A stretch of 64,000 nt of DNA. Origin: Oscillospiraceae bacterium MB08-C2-2 (GTDB taxonomy: Bacteria; Bacillota; Clostridia; Oscillospirales; Ruminococcaceae). Of this stretch, positions 37,201 through 45,271 are shown piece by piece. Position 1 is the stretch's first letter, and every line of letters starts with the position of its first letter. A model generated the notes under the pieces. That model did not search any database. It saw only the letters and a list, made by a program, of their open reading frames with translations, and was not told the origin of the DNA. The position numbers and the translations under genes are program-made. The stretch covers positions 2,936,944-3,000,943 of the forward strand of contig CP141729.1 of NCBI GenBank assembly GCA_035621215.1, written 5' to 3'.

Positions 37201-37437
37201 ATCTACGGGGTAATATATAATATGCGGAGAAAGTAGCTTTTGGAGATACATATGTCTTGCAAACATATCTATAACGGAAGTATCTTCTTCATCTATAAAT
37301 TCCGACATTTCTAAGATTCTTGCCTCATGCACACTCCAGTCCGTCTGATCATCTAAGCCACTATAGGATAATAATTTAATATTCTTCATTTGCGATATCT
37401 CCCCATCAAGATGAATATACATATTCATTCTTTGCAT
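34285..37437 (-). CDS. Ferredoxin/FrhB/pyruvyltransferase multidomain protein
   Basis: 1050 aa, apparently four activities in one chain. Residues 1-185 resemble a truncated methyltransferase fold. Residues 200-247 carry two 4Fe-4S motifs (CSGCAACANICP, CISCNKCVQVCP). Residues 260-540 match the F420 hydrogenase/dehydrogenase beta-subunit family (SSGGVFPLLAHRIL, FSGCPCQVAAL, GDFHGIGGY). Residues 578-870 match polysaccharide pyruvyl transferase (VGIVGVWSVENYGSNMTYYAL, VTDSFHGMCFAI). The last 110 residues form heptad-like coiled coils with repeats VHQRLQQNDEF/VHQRIQQNNEF. Separate neighbouring genes for the FrhB and pyruvyl parts are common in gut bacteria; fusion of all parts is unusual. Confidence 0.8.
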   Translation of the reverse strand: MQRMNMYIHLDGEISQMKNIKLLSYSGLDDQTDWSVHEARILEMSEFIDEEDTSVIDMFARHMYLQKLLSPHIIYYPVDFIQRCSETLVCDFNKKEFPHISADIAFLAGVLEYIQDMEWFLTHVTSCAKKIILSYHDQEAFPSVNFRRGYGWINDFTIDQIIATLHAKGFMLTKKNIRPCTPAILCFIQATPEHLNKNYLCSGCAACANICPVDALVLEPDEDGFFRPQISLQKCISCNKCVQVCPVLHPLYSNTSAPSCYAYCADDHTRFHSSSGGVFPLLAHRILDKGGIACGVAWKKDFGVQHILIDNLEELPTLLRSKYLQSEVRLVYRQIQNNLEAGLPVLFSGCPCQVAALNAYLGKPYELLYTIDLLCHYSPSSKHFQQYLDDTFGKQNIASCTFRTKELGWNCNAHNVTFKDNTEQNRLFDQDFYQQSFHGRLLMNDACEICRFSSFPRQGDITIGDFHGIGGYDPALNDGKGTSVILVNNSKGKYLLQMLQENNTICKEVPLEWIMNNRVNNQFPVHPARDRLYALAKYLPFNKAAEYAIKPRYDVGIVGVWSVENYGSNMTYYALYRIIRDMGLEPLMIERPLDSEWKPHPTPTGFKHNPYRPFDLAPLYANSGELQQLNNECDLFLVGSDQLLNGHLYLQFGQYITLNWVEDRKKKIAYATSFGADRFVQRDDIRAEIAYFLKKFDCLSFRDSPSMDFAKSQMEVDADLVLDPVFLCDKKHFNDLAAKGKAPDKKYVAAYILDPDVDKKAILASIEECLQLKSNIHTDIAYKHDAIGQIWGISSSEDTFNEDWLRSIVQSEFVVTDSFHGMCFAIIYRKPFLAIPNEGRGTARFTSLLETLGLQDRLISHLDQLQERLSHLLDIDYDRVFLLLEKEVEKSRTWLEKALVPVMGKSKSTYDFLKDYAQIFGERFAGVDEFTSNVHQRLQQNDEFVNNAHQHFRLNDETLSNVHQRIQQNNEFAKHIADKISLIETACAQTTMDISVYTAKQQLIEQRIAMLENELLYIYGSKSYFIGRCIAFLPGKFVAILQKIYKKLKR

Positions 37438-37440
37438 GCG

Positions 37441-38544
37441 CTATATAAAATGTTCTATATGCATATATTTCCCTAAAACCATTGGTAGGATACTATCAGT
37501 GGAACATTTGTCCAGTATATCGAACCAATCTATCAGTTTCATCCTTATTTGTGCATATTGGGCAAGCTTATCACAGAGTTCTAGCTCTGTATCAAACAAA
37601 AACTCTGCTTTATTTTGGACCAAATCACGATGGCCCTTTACATTACTTATTAATACAGGAAGCCCGCATGCCATCGCTTCCATAATATTAAAAGGGAGAC
37701 CCTCTATTTTGCTCGAAGAAACAGCGGCATCGCAAAGCGGATAGAGTTCTTGCATTTGTCGCACATACCCTAAAAAATGAATACGATCTTGCATATGCAG
37801 TTTATCAACTAATTCTCTACATTGTTTTAGCAAGACACCGCTACCAGCCAAAAGCAGGTGAGCCTGTGGAATTTGATGGGCTACCTTGGCAAAAGCTTTA
37901 ATCAATAATTGCTGGTTTTTCCGTTTGGAGAATTCTGCAGCATAGATATATAGGAAATCCGATGGAGAAAATCCCATTGCCTGGCGTCTTTTGCACCGAT
38001 CTTCGTCAGAAAGTAGTTTAAATCGAGAAGAATCAAATCCTATTCCATGGATAAAGCAAAGCTGCTCTTTATAAAGATAATATCTTTTCGCCAGCTCTAA
38101 ATCCTCCTGATTCATGACCATCAATACGTTGGTAACAGGAGCACATATTTTTTCAGGCAATAGATATATCCACTTTTTCCATCCATCTGATTCACCAAAG
38201 AGAAAACCATGTGCAATATAATATACGCGAGGCCTCTGATCTTTTGGCAAAAGTAAAATGGCCAACCGCAGGATTACGCTGGCAAGGGCAGTATGAGTAC
38301 TGATTTTATCAAACCGCTCATTTTTAAGAAATTTTCTAAACTTAAAAATAGCGGTGATATTGCTAAAACTAAAAAGACTTTTTTTAAAGGGAAAAGCAAC
38401 TGCACGCTTTGCATAAGGAATGGATTCGGCGCTGTTTGTCGCTACCCAAACTTCGTAGCCTCTTTCACTGAGCGCTTTTATATAGGGAAGGTGGAAATTT
38501 CGCATGTGTGATGCAGTAGAAGCGCAAAAGAGTATTTTATTCAT
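37441..38544 (-). CDS. Family 4 glycosyltransferase (GT-B)
   Basis: 367 aa. The C-terminal GT4 signature is present (YAAEFSKRKNQQLLIKAFAKV, DAAVSSSKIEGLPFNIMEAMACGLPV with the EGLPFNIMEA nucleotide-sugar motif). The EpsD-like start LFCASTASHMRNFHLPYIKAL agrees. First gene of the minus-strand unit, 3 nt before the multidomain gene. Confidence 0.88.
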   Translation of the reverse strand: MNKILFCASTASHMRNFHLPYIKALSERGYEVWVATNSAESIPYAKRAVAFPFKKSLFSFSNITAIFKFRKFLKNERFDKISTHTALASVILRLAILLLPKDQRPRVYYIAHGFLFGESDGWKKWIYLLPEKICAPVTNVLMVMNQEDLELAKRYYLYKEQLCFIHGIGFDSSRFKLLSDEDRCKRRQAMGFSPSDFLYIYAAEFSKRKNQQLLIKAFAKVAHQIPQAHLLLAGSGVLLKQCRELVDKLHMQDRIHFLGYVRQMQELYPLCDAAVSSSKIEGLPFNIMEAMACGLPVLISNVKGHRDLVQNKAEFLFDTELELCDKLAQYAQIRMKLIDWFDILDKCSTDSILPMVLGKYMHIEHFI

Positions 38545-38595
38545 AATAGTTTAAATAGTTTCCTTTCAAACCCAAGTACACACTCGACTAAGAGT

Positions 38596-38604
38596 ATTAT
38601 AACA
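38596..38604 (-). promoter_or_regulatory. Extended -10 promoter of the GT4/multidomain unit
   Basis: On the minus strand, TGTTATAAT gives a perfect extended -10, about 50 nt before the GT4 start. The -35 is poor. Nothing else is seen in 38545-38756. Confidence 0.55.
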
Positions 38605-38756
38605 TGGGATTATGGTTTTGCGACGGTTTCCTTATAGTTTTGGCTGTACTAAATTTTCCCCCTATGACATATTAACGCAAAAGTGAATCTCCCGCATCCT
38701 CCACCCCTCCAGTCATATATTATCCCTCTAAATATATATAGAATGGAGGGGTCGCA

Positions 38757-38879
38757 ATGACCAAGCTAAAAATAGCGGAGCTTGTGGTATTAGCCATATC
38801 CGCACTGGTGGCTGCTGTAAAGTCTGCTGTCCAGTTTATTGGCTATGTCGGTAAGCTCAGAAAAAAGAAACCCGCCTAA
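38757..38879 (+). CDS. 40-aa single-helix membrane peptide
   Basis: MTKLKIAELVV start, one hydrophobic segment (VVLAISALVAAVKSAVQFIGYV) and a KLRKKK basic tail. GGAGGGG lies 6 nt before the ATG and a terminator follows at 38904, so it is a complete small gene. Could be a holin-like, toxic or regulatory peptide; no function is claimed. Confidence 0.6.
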   Translation: MTKLKIAELVVLAISALVAAVKSAVQFIGYVGKLRKKKPA

Positions 38880-38903
38880 CAATTGAAGAAGCGGTAACCT
38901 GCA

Positions 38904-38932
38904 AGGGCCTCCACCAAGGAGGCTCTATTTTT
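38904..38932 (+). terminator. Terminator after the 40-aa peptide gene
   Basis: AGGGCCTCC / GGAGGCTCT stem with a 5-nt loop, followed by ATTTTT. Confidence 0.65.
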
Positions 38933-38953
38933 ATGCTTGAAGGAGGAATCATC

Positions 38954-39787
38954 TTGAAAGAAACCATATTAATCTGCTGCAAATGTGGCTGTGAATTGAC
39001 CGAGGATACCTACCAAACCTTTGATGGCAAGGTCTATTGTTCCCGCTGCATTGAGAAAGAAGCTATTTGCTGTGCCCGTTGTGGTGAGCTCATTGCAAAT
39101 GATGGTGCCACTGTATGTGATCACTGCTACGATTATCATTACACCAACTGCGAACGCTGCGGAACCTTAGTTCCCAACGAGGATGTCTACTACACCGAGG
39201 ATGACGATGACAATGACTACCCCTATTGCCAGACCTGCTATGATCGTCACGAGAAAAACATCTATCTGCATTCCTACAGCTACAAGCCCGAACCCATCTT
39301 CTATGGAGAAGGCACACGCTTCTTCGGTGTGGAGCTGGAAATCGACGATGCCGGGAAGGATGAATGCAATGCTCAAAAGCTCTGCGAGCTTGCCAACAGC
39401 CAGAGAAAGCGTATCTACATCAAATCTGATTCCAGTCTGGACGATGGTCTTGAGATTGTTACCCACCCCATGAGCCTTACTTACCACATGGAATCTATGC
39501 CGTGGAAGGTATTACTGGAGCAAGCATTGTCACTGGGATACAAAAGCCATATGGCACATACCTGCGGCCTCCACATTCATGTGGATCGCACTAGCTTTAC
39601 CGACAGCTACGAATATCAGGAGGAATGCATTGCCCGTGTCCTGTATCTGGTGGAGCGCTTTTGGGAGGAGCTGCTTCGGTTCAGTCGCCGAACACAATCC
39701 CAACTGAAACGCTGGGCCAACCGATACGGTTACAAGGAAAAGCCCAATGATATTTTGGATGTCAACGGCGGTTTAAATTTGCAATAA
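38954..39787 (+). CDS. Zinc-ribbon amidoligase-like protein, 3' end lost to the IS
   Basis: 277 residues remain. The N-terminal 105 residues carry several CxxC pairs (CCKCGCELTED, CSRCIEKEAICCARCGEL, CDHCYDYHYTNCERCG, CQTCYD) of a treble-clef type. Residues from about 115 on (GTRFFGVELEIDDAG, DSSLDDGLEIVTHPMSL, CGLHIHVDR) match the amidoligase family (ATP-grasp/GS-like fold) frequent on mobile elements. TTG 38954 has GGAGG upstream. The frame stops within the IS end, so the C-terminus is missing. Confidence 0.78.
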   Translation: MKETILICCKCGCELTEDTYQTFDGKVYCSRCIEKEAICCARCGELIANDGATVCDHCYDYHYTNCERCGTLVPNEDVYYTEDDDDNDYPYCQTCYDRHEKNIYLHSYSYKPEPIFYGEGTRFFGVELEIDDAGKDECNAQKLCELANSQRKRIYIKSDSSLDDGLEIVTHPMSLTYHMESMPWKVLLEQALSLGYKSHMAHTCGLHIHVDRTSFTDSYEYQEECIARVLYLVERFWEELLRFSRRTQSQLKRWANRYGYKEKPNDILDVNGGLNLQ

Positions 39788-39844
39788 AACGCCGAATAAA
39801 TTTTGTAGGTTTTCGGCGGGAGGAATGTCGGGTATAAAGTTAGA

Positions 39845-40642
39845 TTACTGAGCGTTCTGCTCAAACAAGGTATTGACGATTTGCTGCTTTTGCTTCATGT
39901 ACTCTTTGCGCTCTTTCAGGCGATAACTTTCGCCCTTGATGTTGATGACGGTACAGTGGTGAAGCACTCTGTCGAGGATAGCGGAAGCAATGGTAACATC
40001 GGCAAAAACTTCATTCCACTGGGAAAAAGTCTTGTTTGAGGTAAAGATGGTAGAGGCTTTCTCGTATCTTTTGGCAATGAGTTGAAAGAACAAGTTAGCG
40101 CCTTGAATATCCATGGGCAAATACCCAATTTCGTCGATGATGAGCACCTTGTAACGGATGAGGGTGCGGAGTTTGTCTGGTAGCCGATTCTCGTAGTGGC
40201 TTTTCTTCAGCTGCTCAATGAGGGTATGGCAGTTGATGTAGTAGGTGGAGTAGCGGTTTTTGGCGGCAACCATACCCAGCGCATTGGCCAGATGGGTTTT
40301 GCCAACGCCAGGTGGCCCCAAAAACACTACATTCTCAGCATTCTCCACGAACCGCATGGTAGAAAGCTCGTCGATCTGGCGCTTGTCGATGGAGGGTTGA
40401 AAAGAGAAATCAAAGTCCTCCAAGGTCTTCTTGATGGGGAAGCCGGACATCTGAATCTGCTTCTCGTAAGCTCTCTGACGCTTGCTCCTAGCCTCTTCGG
40501 TGAAGATATGATCGAGGACATCCACAATGTTGAGTTCATCCTTGATAGCTCGTTCCAGGTAGTTGTCGATGATCTCCAGGGTATTGCGCATTTTGAGGGA
40601 TTCCAGGTTTTCTTTGAGTCGCTCGTACAAAACTTCACTCAT
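39845..40642 (-). CDS. istB: IS21 helper ATPase IstB
   Basis: 265-aa AAA+ protein that assists the IstA transposase. Walker A GPPGVGKTHLANALG, Walker B VLIIDEIGYLP, and the typical ITSNKTFSQWNEVF-type segment. Overlaps istA by 8 nt. Confidence 0.95.
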   Translation of the reverse strand: MSEVLYERLKENLESLKMRNTLEIIDNYLERAIKDELNIVDVLDHIFTEEARSKRQRAYEKQIQMSGFPIKKTLEDFDFSFQPSIDKRQIDELSTMRFVENAENVVFLGPPGVGKTHLANALGMVAAKNRYSTYYINCHTLIEQLKKSHYENRLPDKLRTLIRYKVLIIDEIGYLPMDIQGANLFFQLIAKRYEKASTIFTSNKTFSQWNEVFADVTIASAILDRVLHHCTVINIKGESYRLKERKEYMKQKQQIVNTLFEQNAQ

Positions 40643-41870
40643 ACTGCGCCACCTCCGCTACTTCATCGTATGCGGACAGACTTGGCGGCCGGATAGGAAA
40701 ATCAATGACATTGTCGCCGTCCAGCAAGGTGTTTTCGATGTCAAATGATTGCTTAAGGGTTAATCTTCGGTAATGTTGGGCATTGACTACCATATCTTTT
40801 TTCTGGTACGATATGCGGTGCAGGGCGATTTGCTTTCCTTCGTAGTAGGCGGCAAGCATGTTGTCCAGGGCTACGACTGCCACATCTCTGCCGACGTATT
40901 CTGCTGGTACAGAATACTGATTGCCGGCATACGAGATGAGGCAGTCTTTTTGTACCCGGCGCAGGTTGATTTTGTCGATGATATATTCTCTGGAAAGGGG
41001 GCTGAGGCCCTCTTTTTTTAGCCTCTCAAATGGAATCTCATTTGTGGTGGCGTGCACTTTCCCATTGACCTTGTTGCACCATGCCACGGCCTGTCCGTTT
41101 AGGTCGTCAAGCGAATTGTACCGGATTCCCACCATGAAATTATCCCGAACAAACGCCACTGTCCGCTCCACCTTGCCCTTTGTCTGGCCCCGGTAGGGTC
41201 GGCACAATACCGGCTTGAACCCGTAGAATCCAGCAAAATCCTCAAATTGTCGGTTGAGCGTGCTGTCCTCCTGCCGGAGCAGACGCTTGACGACCACCTG
41301 CTTCATGTTGTCGTACAGTATCTCCTCCGGGTAGCCGTGAAAGTACCGAAATGCGTTCTGGTGGCAGCGGATCAGCGTGTTGGTGCTCATGTCCGTCACA
41401 AATTCTATGTACCGCATCCGGGAGTATCCCAGCACCATCAGGAAGCAGTACAGCTTCTTCTGTTTCCCATCTTCCAGCACAACATGATCTTCAAAGAATG
41501 CCCAGTCCACCTGGCCTTGTAGCCCCGGCATCGTCTCAAACCGCACCGTTGCTTTCTCATCCAACTGTCCTTTTTTCCCTCGCACGTAGTGCTTCACGAT
41601 GGAGTATTCTCCCGGAAATCCCATTTCCTTGATCTTCTCCAGTATCCGCAGCGCCGAATACGGCGCTTCTTCCAGCCACACGTCAATCTGTTCTTTGTAT
41701 GGATCCAGTTTTGATGGCTTGGGATCTGTCAGGCTGTACACCGGTTTTGTGTCGGCCTGGGCATATCGTTTTGCTGTGCGTGGGTCTATGTTGTACTTGC
41801 GGGCGATCTCTGTGTAGCTCATTCCTTTTTGGCGGTCGCTTCGGATGTCCATCCAGTTGTCTCCTTCCAT
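40635..41870 (-). CDS. istA: IS21 transposase IstA
   Basis: 411-aa DDE transposase. N-terminal HTH (MSYTEIARKYNIDPRTAKRY), integrase core with QVDWAFFEDH, ILYDNMKQVV and the RPYRGQTKGKVERTV segment. Looks intact. Confidence 0.95.
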   Translation of the reverse strand: MEGDNWMDIRSDRQKGMSYTEIARKYNIDPRTAKRYAQADTKPVYSLTDPKPSKLDPYKEQIDVWLEEAPYSALRILEKIKEMGFPGEYSIVKHYVRGKKGQLDEKATVRFETMPGLQGQVDWAFFEDHVVLEDGKQKKLYCFLMVLGYSRMRYIEFVTDMSTNTLIRCHQNAFRYFHGYPEEILYDNMKQVVVKRLLRQEDSTLNRQFEDFAGFYGFKPVLCRPYRGQTKGKVERTVAFVRDNFMVGIRYNSLDDLNGQAVAWCNKVNGKVHATTNEIPFERLKKEGLSPLSREYIIDKINLRRVQKDCLISYAGNQYSVPAEYVGRDVAVVALDNMLAAYYEGKQIALHRISYQKKDMVVNAQHYRRLTLKQSFDIENTLLDGDNVIDFPIRPPSLSAYDEVAEVAQYE

Positions 41871-41962
41871 TTTGCCACCCTTTCTATCTGCTTTTTACAG
41901 ACAGAAAAAAGTGTATCATATGTCATCCCTATCCGCCAGAAAACTGCATTTTTTAATTGGCA

Positions 41963-42100
41963 CTTTCCTTCATTTTATCATCGGCGCTGACAAAGTTGGA
42001 AGAAGCCCAGATACAAGCAAACGATCCAACTACCAAGTGGTTGAGCCATAATGAAGTATTCGGCAGGTTCAGGGAAAAATATGGCCATGAAGAAATATAG
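41963..42100 (+). pseudogene. RelB-type antitoxin fragment, 5' end removed by the IS
   Basis: An open frame with no start enters directly from the IS end and encodes LTKLEEAQIQANDPTTKW followed by LSHNEVFGRF and REKYGHEEI, the typical C-terminus of RelB/DinJ antitoxins that contacts the toxin. Its stop overlaps the start of the RelE-type gene. Confidence 0.75.
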
Positions 42101-42386
42101 GGTCCGGTATTTGTCTATAGCAAATTTAGACCTAATGGTAATCGATGAGCAATTGGGTGCATTTCTAGCAAAGGCCGCAAGATTCTTTTCTATACTGGAT
42201 AAGCAAGCCCCACAACTTGCAGACATGCCTGTGATGCATCCCATTTACGATGACATTTCTTTGTATCGCAAGATGGTTGTGCTTGATTATCTGGTGTTCT
42301 ATATCGTGAATGAGACGAAAAAGACGGTGGATATTCACAGGATTATCAATGGCAAGATGGATGTACAAAGACAGTTCGCAAACTGA
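42087..42386 (+). CDS. RelE/ParE-family toxin
   Basis: 99-aa toxin with LYRKMVVLDYLVFYIVNETKKTVDIHRI, the usual C-terminal strand of plasmid-stabilisation RelE/ParE proteins. ATG 42087 overlaps the antitoxin tail. The gene looks whole although the antitoxin is truncated. Confidence 0.8.
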   Translation: MKKYRVRYLSIANLDLMVIDEQLGAFLAKAARFFSILDKQAPQLADMPVMHPIYDDISLYRKMVVLDYLVFYIVNETKKTVDIHRIINGKMDVQRQFAN

Positions 42387-42510
42387 ACAATGGCTATAAT
42401 CGGTAGATTTGAAGGTATCTGCCGGTTATTTTTATTCAGGCTTATAGGGTAAACGACAAGCCTGCTTGTTCTGATAACATTCTTTTATGAGAGATAAAAT
42501 GAGTGATGCG

Positions 42511-42539
42511 TTGTTTTTTCAATAGGCGTCGAGTATAAT
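42511..42539 (+). promoter_or_regulatory. Promoter of the fic gene
   Basis: TTGTTT, 17 nt, TATAAT, followed by a direct repeat TTAATAT-ACCA-TTAATAT between the -10 and the ribosome site that could be an operator. Confidence 0.6.
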
Positions 42540-42567
42540 TAATATACCATTAATATGGAGGAGTAGC

Positions 42568-43554
42568 ATGAAAAACAAGAAGCCTCCCTTCGAAATTACC
42601 AGCCAGATTATTAATTATGTGGCGGAAATTGCTGAGCAGATAGGGCATCTGACCTCTGTTCAACGGCTTTCCGGTAACCCCACCTTGCGGGGGGAAAACC
42701 GTATCCGGACAATTCATGGTTCTCTGGCTATTGAACAGAATACGCTGAGCATTGAACAGGTGACAGCCGTGCTCAACGGCAAGCAGGTTCTAGCGCCGCC
42801 CAAGGATATTGCCGAGGTTAAAAATGCTTACGAAATCTATGAGCGGATGGATGCGCTTGATCCCTACTCGGTGGATGACCTGCTTGTTGCTCATGGTGTC
42901 ATGACTCACGGCCTGGTAGAAGAATCTGGTATATTCCGTACCCGGCCTGTAGGGGTAGCAGACCAAAGAGGAAACATTCTGCATATTGGGACCTTGCCGC
43001 AGTATGTTCCAGATCTGGTTGTGGAGCTATTGGATTGGATTAAGAACAGCGATTTGCATATGCTCATTCGCAGCTGTGTATTTCACTACGAGCTGGAACT
43101 GATTCATCCTTTTGCAGATGCTAACGGTCGTATTGGCCGCCTATGGCATACTCTGCTTCTTTCCAAATGGAATTCCATGTTTGCGTGGCTGCCCGTGGAA
43201 TCGATGATTTATGCGCATCAGCAGGAATACTATGCAGCCATCAATGCGTCCAATAGTGCCGGTGAATCCACCGTATTTATCGAGTTTATGCTCTCAGTCA
43301 TCAACTCATCGCTCATTGATGCGATTGAATTGATGGATGATATGAGTGATGTAACGATGGATAAGGCAGCAATGCGCTGGGGCAAGATACAAGCCTTTCT
43401 GGAAAGCCATCCCTTTATTATGAATGCTGATGTTCGAAAAATTTGTGGAGTATCTGCCGCTACGGCCAATCGGATTTTGGCAAAACAAGTGGTTGAGGGC
43501 AATTTGGTTAAATATCGTCAAGGCGGGCACTGGGCATATGGGTTAAAGCAGTAA
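42568..43554 (+). CDS. Fic family AMPylation protein
   Basis: 328 aa. The Fic motif is HPFADANGRIGR (Ala replaces the usual Gly in DGN). The N-terminal inhibitory helix has the S-x-x-x-E motif in GSLAIEQNTLS, making it a self-inhibited class II type. A C-terminal winged-helix tail (ADVRKICGVSAATANRIL) probably binds its own promoter. GGAGGAG precedes the ATG. Confidence 0.9.
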   Translation: MKNKKPPFEITSQIINYVAEIAEQIGHLTSVQRLSGNPTLRGENRIRTIHGSLAIEQNTLSIEQVTAVLNGKQVLAPPKDIAEVKNAYEIYERMDALDPYSVDDLLVAHGVMTHGLVEESGIFRTRPVGVADQRGNILHIGTLPQYVPDLVVELLDWIKNSDLHMLIRSCVFHYELELIHPFADANGRIGRLWHTLLLSKWNSMFAWLPVESMIYAHQQEYYAAINASNSAGESTVFIEFMLSVINSSLIDAIELMDDMSDVTMDKAAMRWGKIQAFLESHPFIMNADVRKICGVSAATANRILAKQVVEGNLVKYRQGGHWAYGLKQ

Positions 43555-43631
43555 ATCCTTGCTTTCCGCAATTCTCTATAGTGCGCAGGATACGCTAGTC
43601 TGTCCATAAGATGATTTCACAATAAGCTATT

Positions 43632-43674
43632 AAAAGCAAGTCACTGGTTGGAGAGCAACCAGTGACTTGCTTTT
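43632..43674 (+). terminator. Terminator after fic
   Basis: Perfect 19-bp stem (AAAAGCAAGTCACTGGTTG and complement) with a 5-nt loop and flanking T residues. Confidence 0.9.
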
Positions 43675-43675
43675 A

Positions 43676-43874
43676 TCTTTAATTAAAATTTGTATATATA
43701 TTATTAATAAACAGAAATAATTGATATAGATATGTACAATATATCCATATTGCATACATACGAAACACGTGTGTCTTTAACAATATAAGGATTATATAAA
43801 ATCTTAAAAATGCGTATACAAAAAAAGTAATCTGAATACCAAAATAATTAAAAAACACACTGGAGGAAATTGTT
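43676..43874. other. AT-rich region upstream of the rep-like gene
   Basis: About 200 bp of nearly pure A/T with TATATATATTATTAAT, several TATA-like words and an ACACGTGT palindrome near the middle. It ends in GGAGGAAATTGTT before the rep-like start. It may hold the promoter and possibly a replication origin or oriT of the excised element; this is inference from composition and place. Confidence 0.35.
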
Positions 43875-45140
43875 ATGAATTTTAGTTCTATTGGATTCCA
43901 CACGTTTACAATATCTCAAAGACTGACCACCAATGAGGCCATACAATTGTTAAAGGCATTTAAAGTCTACGAAGATGTCTATATTTTTTTAAGCAATCCC
44001 ACTAGGATTCCTCCAGATGCGGATGCATTCGCACAATATTTATTTTCCCGTAGAACCAGATATTACTACATAAAATACAAGAATGCCCATAGAGGAATCA
44101 GTTGGATGATTACAACGGCAAGTGATTCTCCCGGATACATGAACAATTCACCTGCAGAGAACAAGCCTTGCAGCATCAAGGTGACAATCAATCCGAAACT
44201 GCTTGCAGGGATTACAGACTATATAACAGCGGCCAATGAGAGCTATCTGAATGTGGTGGAAAAAAACTTCAATCTTGAGGCAGGAAAAATATCACCGATT
44301 CTGAAAGACTTTACTTCCTATTTTTTGAATCGCATTGATTTTTGTGTGAATTTTGAGCTGCGGGAGCTGGATATAAATTGTGCTGTGGATCTGATCATGA
44401 AGCTGATTCAGAAGGCAGATATCCCCAATCATTTTGAGGAATGGACAGAATACCATAAGACCTCCAAGCGACAGAAGCCGTGTGAAAACAGTTTTTATTT
44501 GAAAAACGCCTGTGTAAACATCAATTGTTACGGAAAGTACAGCCAGCTTCAAAAAAAATATCCCGATAACCCCAGTCTGAAAGATGCTGTGGCTGTCATA
44601 CGATTTGAGGTTCAGATCAAATATTTGAAAATTTATAGCGTATCCCAAGCAATGAAAAGCCCAGATATGTCCGGCTTTAACCTAATCCATGCACTTCTTT
44701 CCGATGAGTTTTCACAAGAGATGGTTACCCAATACTATTATAAAACCATCCGACGGGGCGATTATTACACCCTTAAAACTGCAAGGGAAAAAGTGAAGCG
44801 CTTCAACTTCAATGTCAACAAAAACGATCGGCTCATAGAGGCACTGGAGCTGGTCAATGCGTGTCGTGGAATCCCTAAGGCTCAAGAAACATTGCAGGGA
44901 AAAGAGTTGGAGGATTTCAGGCGCTCACTGAAAGACTTGGAGACAATTGGAATCAATCCTGTCACCATTCCTCAAAATTGGAAAATTCAGCACATTCCTA
45001 ATTTATTAGATACATATATCGAAAAGATTGAATCCGAACGAAGTAAGAAGAAGCTGGAGCAGTTTCGACAGGAAGCCTTTGAAGAGTATGTCCGTGATTG
45101 TAAGAAATATAAAAAGTCTTGGCTGCATCCAGTCTCTTAG
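43875..45140 (+). CDS. Rep-like replication/mobilisation initiator
   Basis: 421 aa. The central part (NSFYLKNACVNINCYGKYSQLQ and AVAVIRFEVQIKYLKI) is the pattern of replication-initiation or MobT-type proteins of Firmicute plasmids and integrative elements. No membrane helix; lysine-rich C-terminus. Followed by a divergent XRE regulator. Rep versus relaxase cannot be separated by eye. Confidence 0.6.
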   Translation: MNFSSIGFHTFTISQRLTTNEAIQLLKAFKVYEDVYIFLSNPTRIPPDADAFAQYLFSRRTRYYYIKYKNAHRGISWMITTASDSPGYMNNSPAENKPCSIKVTINPKLLAGITDYITAANESYLNVVEKNFNLEAGKISPILKDFTSYFLNRIDFCVNFELRELDINCAVDLIMKLIQKADIPNHFEEWTEYHKTSKRQKPCENSFYLKNACVNINCYGKYSQLQKKYPDNPSLKDAVAVIRFEVQIKYLKIYSVSQAMKSPDMSGFNLIHALLSDEFSQEMVTQYYYKTIRRGDYYTLKTAREKVKRFNFNVNKNDRLIEALELVNACRGIPKAQETLQGKELEDFRRSLKDLETIGINPVTIPQNWKIQHIPNLLDTYIEKIESERSKKKLEQFRQEAFEEYVRDCKKYKKSWLHPVS

Positions 45141-45271
45141 TTTGTATTGTTCTGGCGGGGTAAGGCTGTTTGGCAACACTGAATCATATCTGTTTATCCA
45201 TAAAAATTTCCGGGATGGAATGGTGGGTTTTCCACTGTTCCACTCCGGATATGGTTTCTCCAACAATTTCT

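Larger units (their letters stand above)
39780..41962. mobile_element. IS21-family insertion sequence
   Basis: About 2.18 kb with istA and istB on the minus strand. The ends are related in inverted orientation: left TGCAATAAAA..TTTTGTAGGTTTTCGGCGG, right (complement) TGCCAATTAA..AATGCAGTTTTCTGGCGG. No target duplication is found, and the genes on both flanks are truncated, suggesting an adjacent deletion or two-step event. End positions are estimates from the inverted match. Confidence 0.85.

Noticed and set aside
39780-41962. Target-site duplication around the IS21 element
   Set aside because: Flanks GGTTTAAATT and CTTTCCTTCA do not match, so no duplication is claimed.
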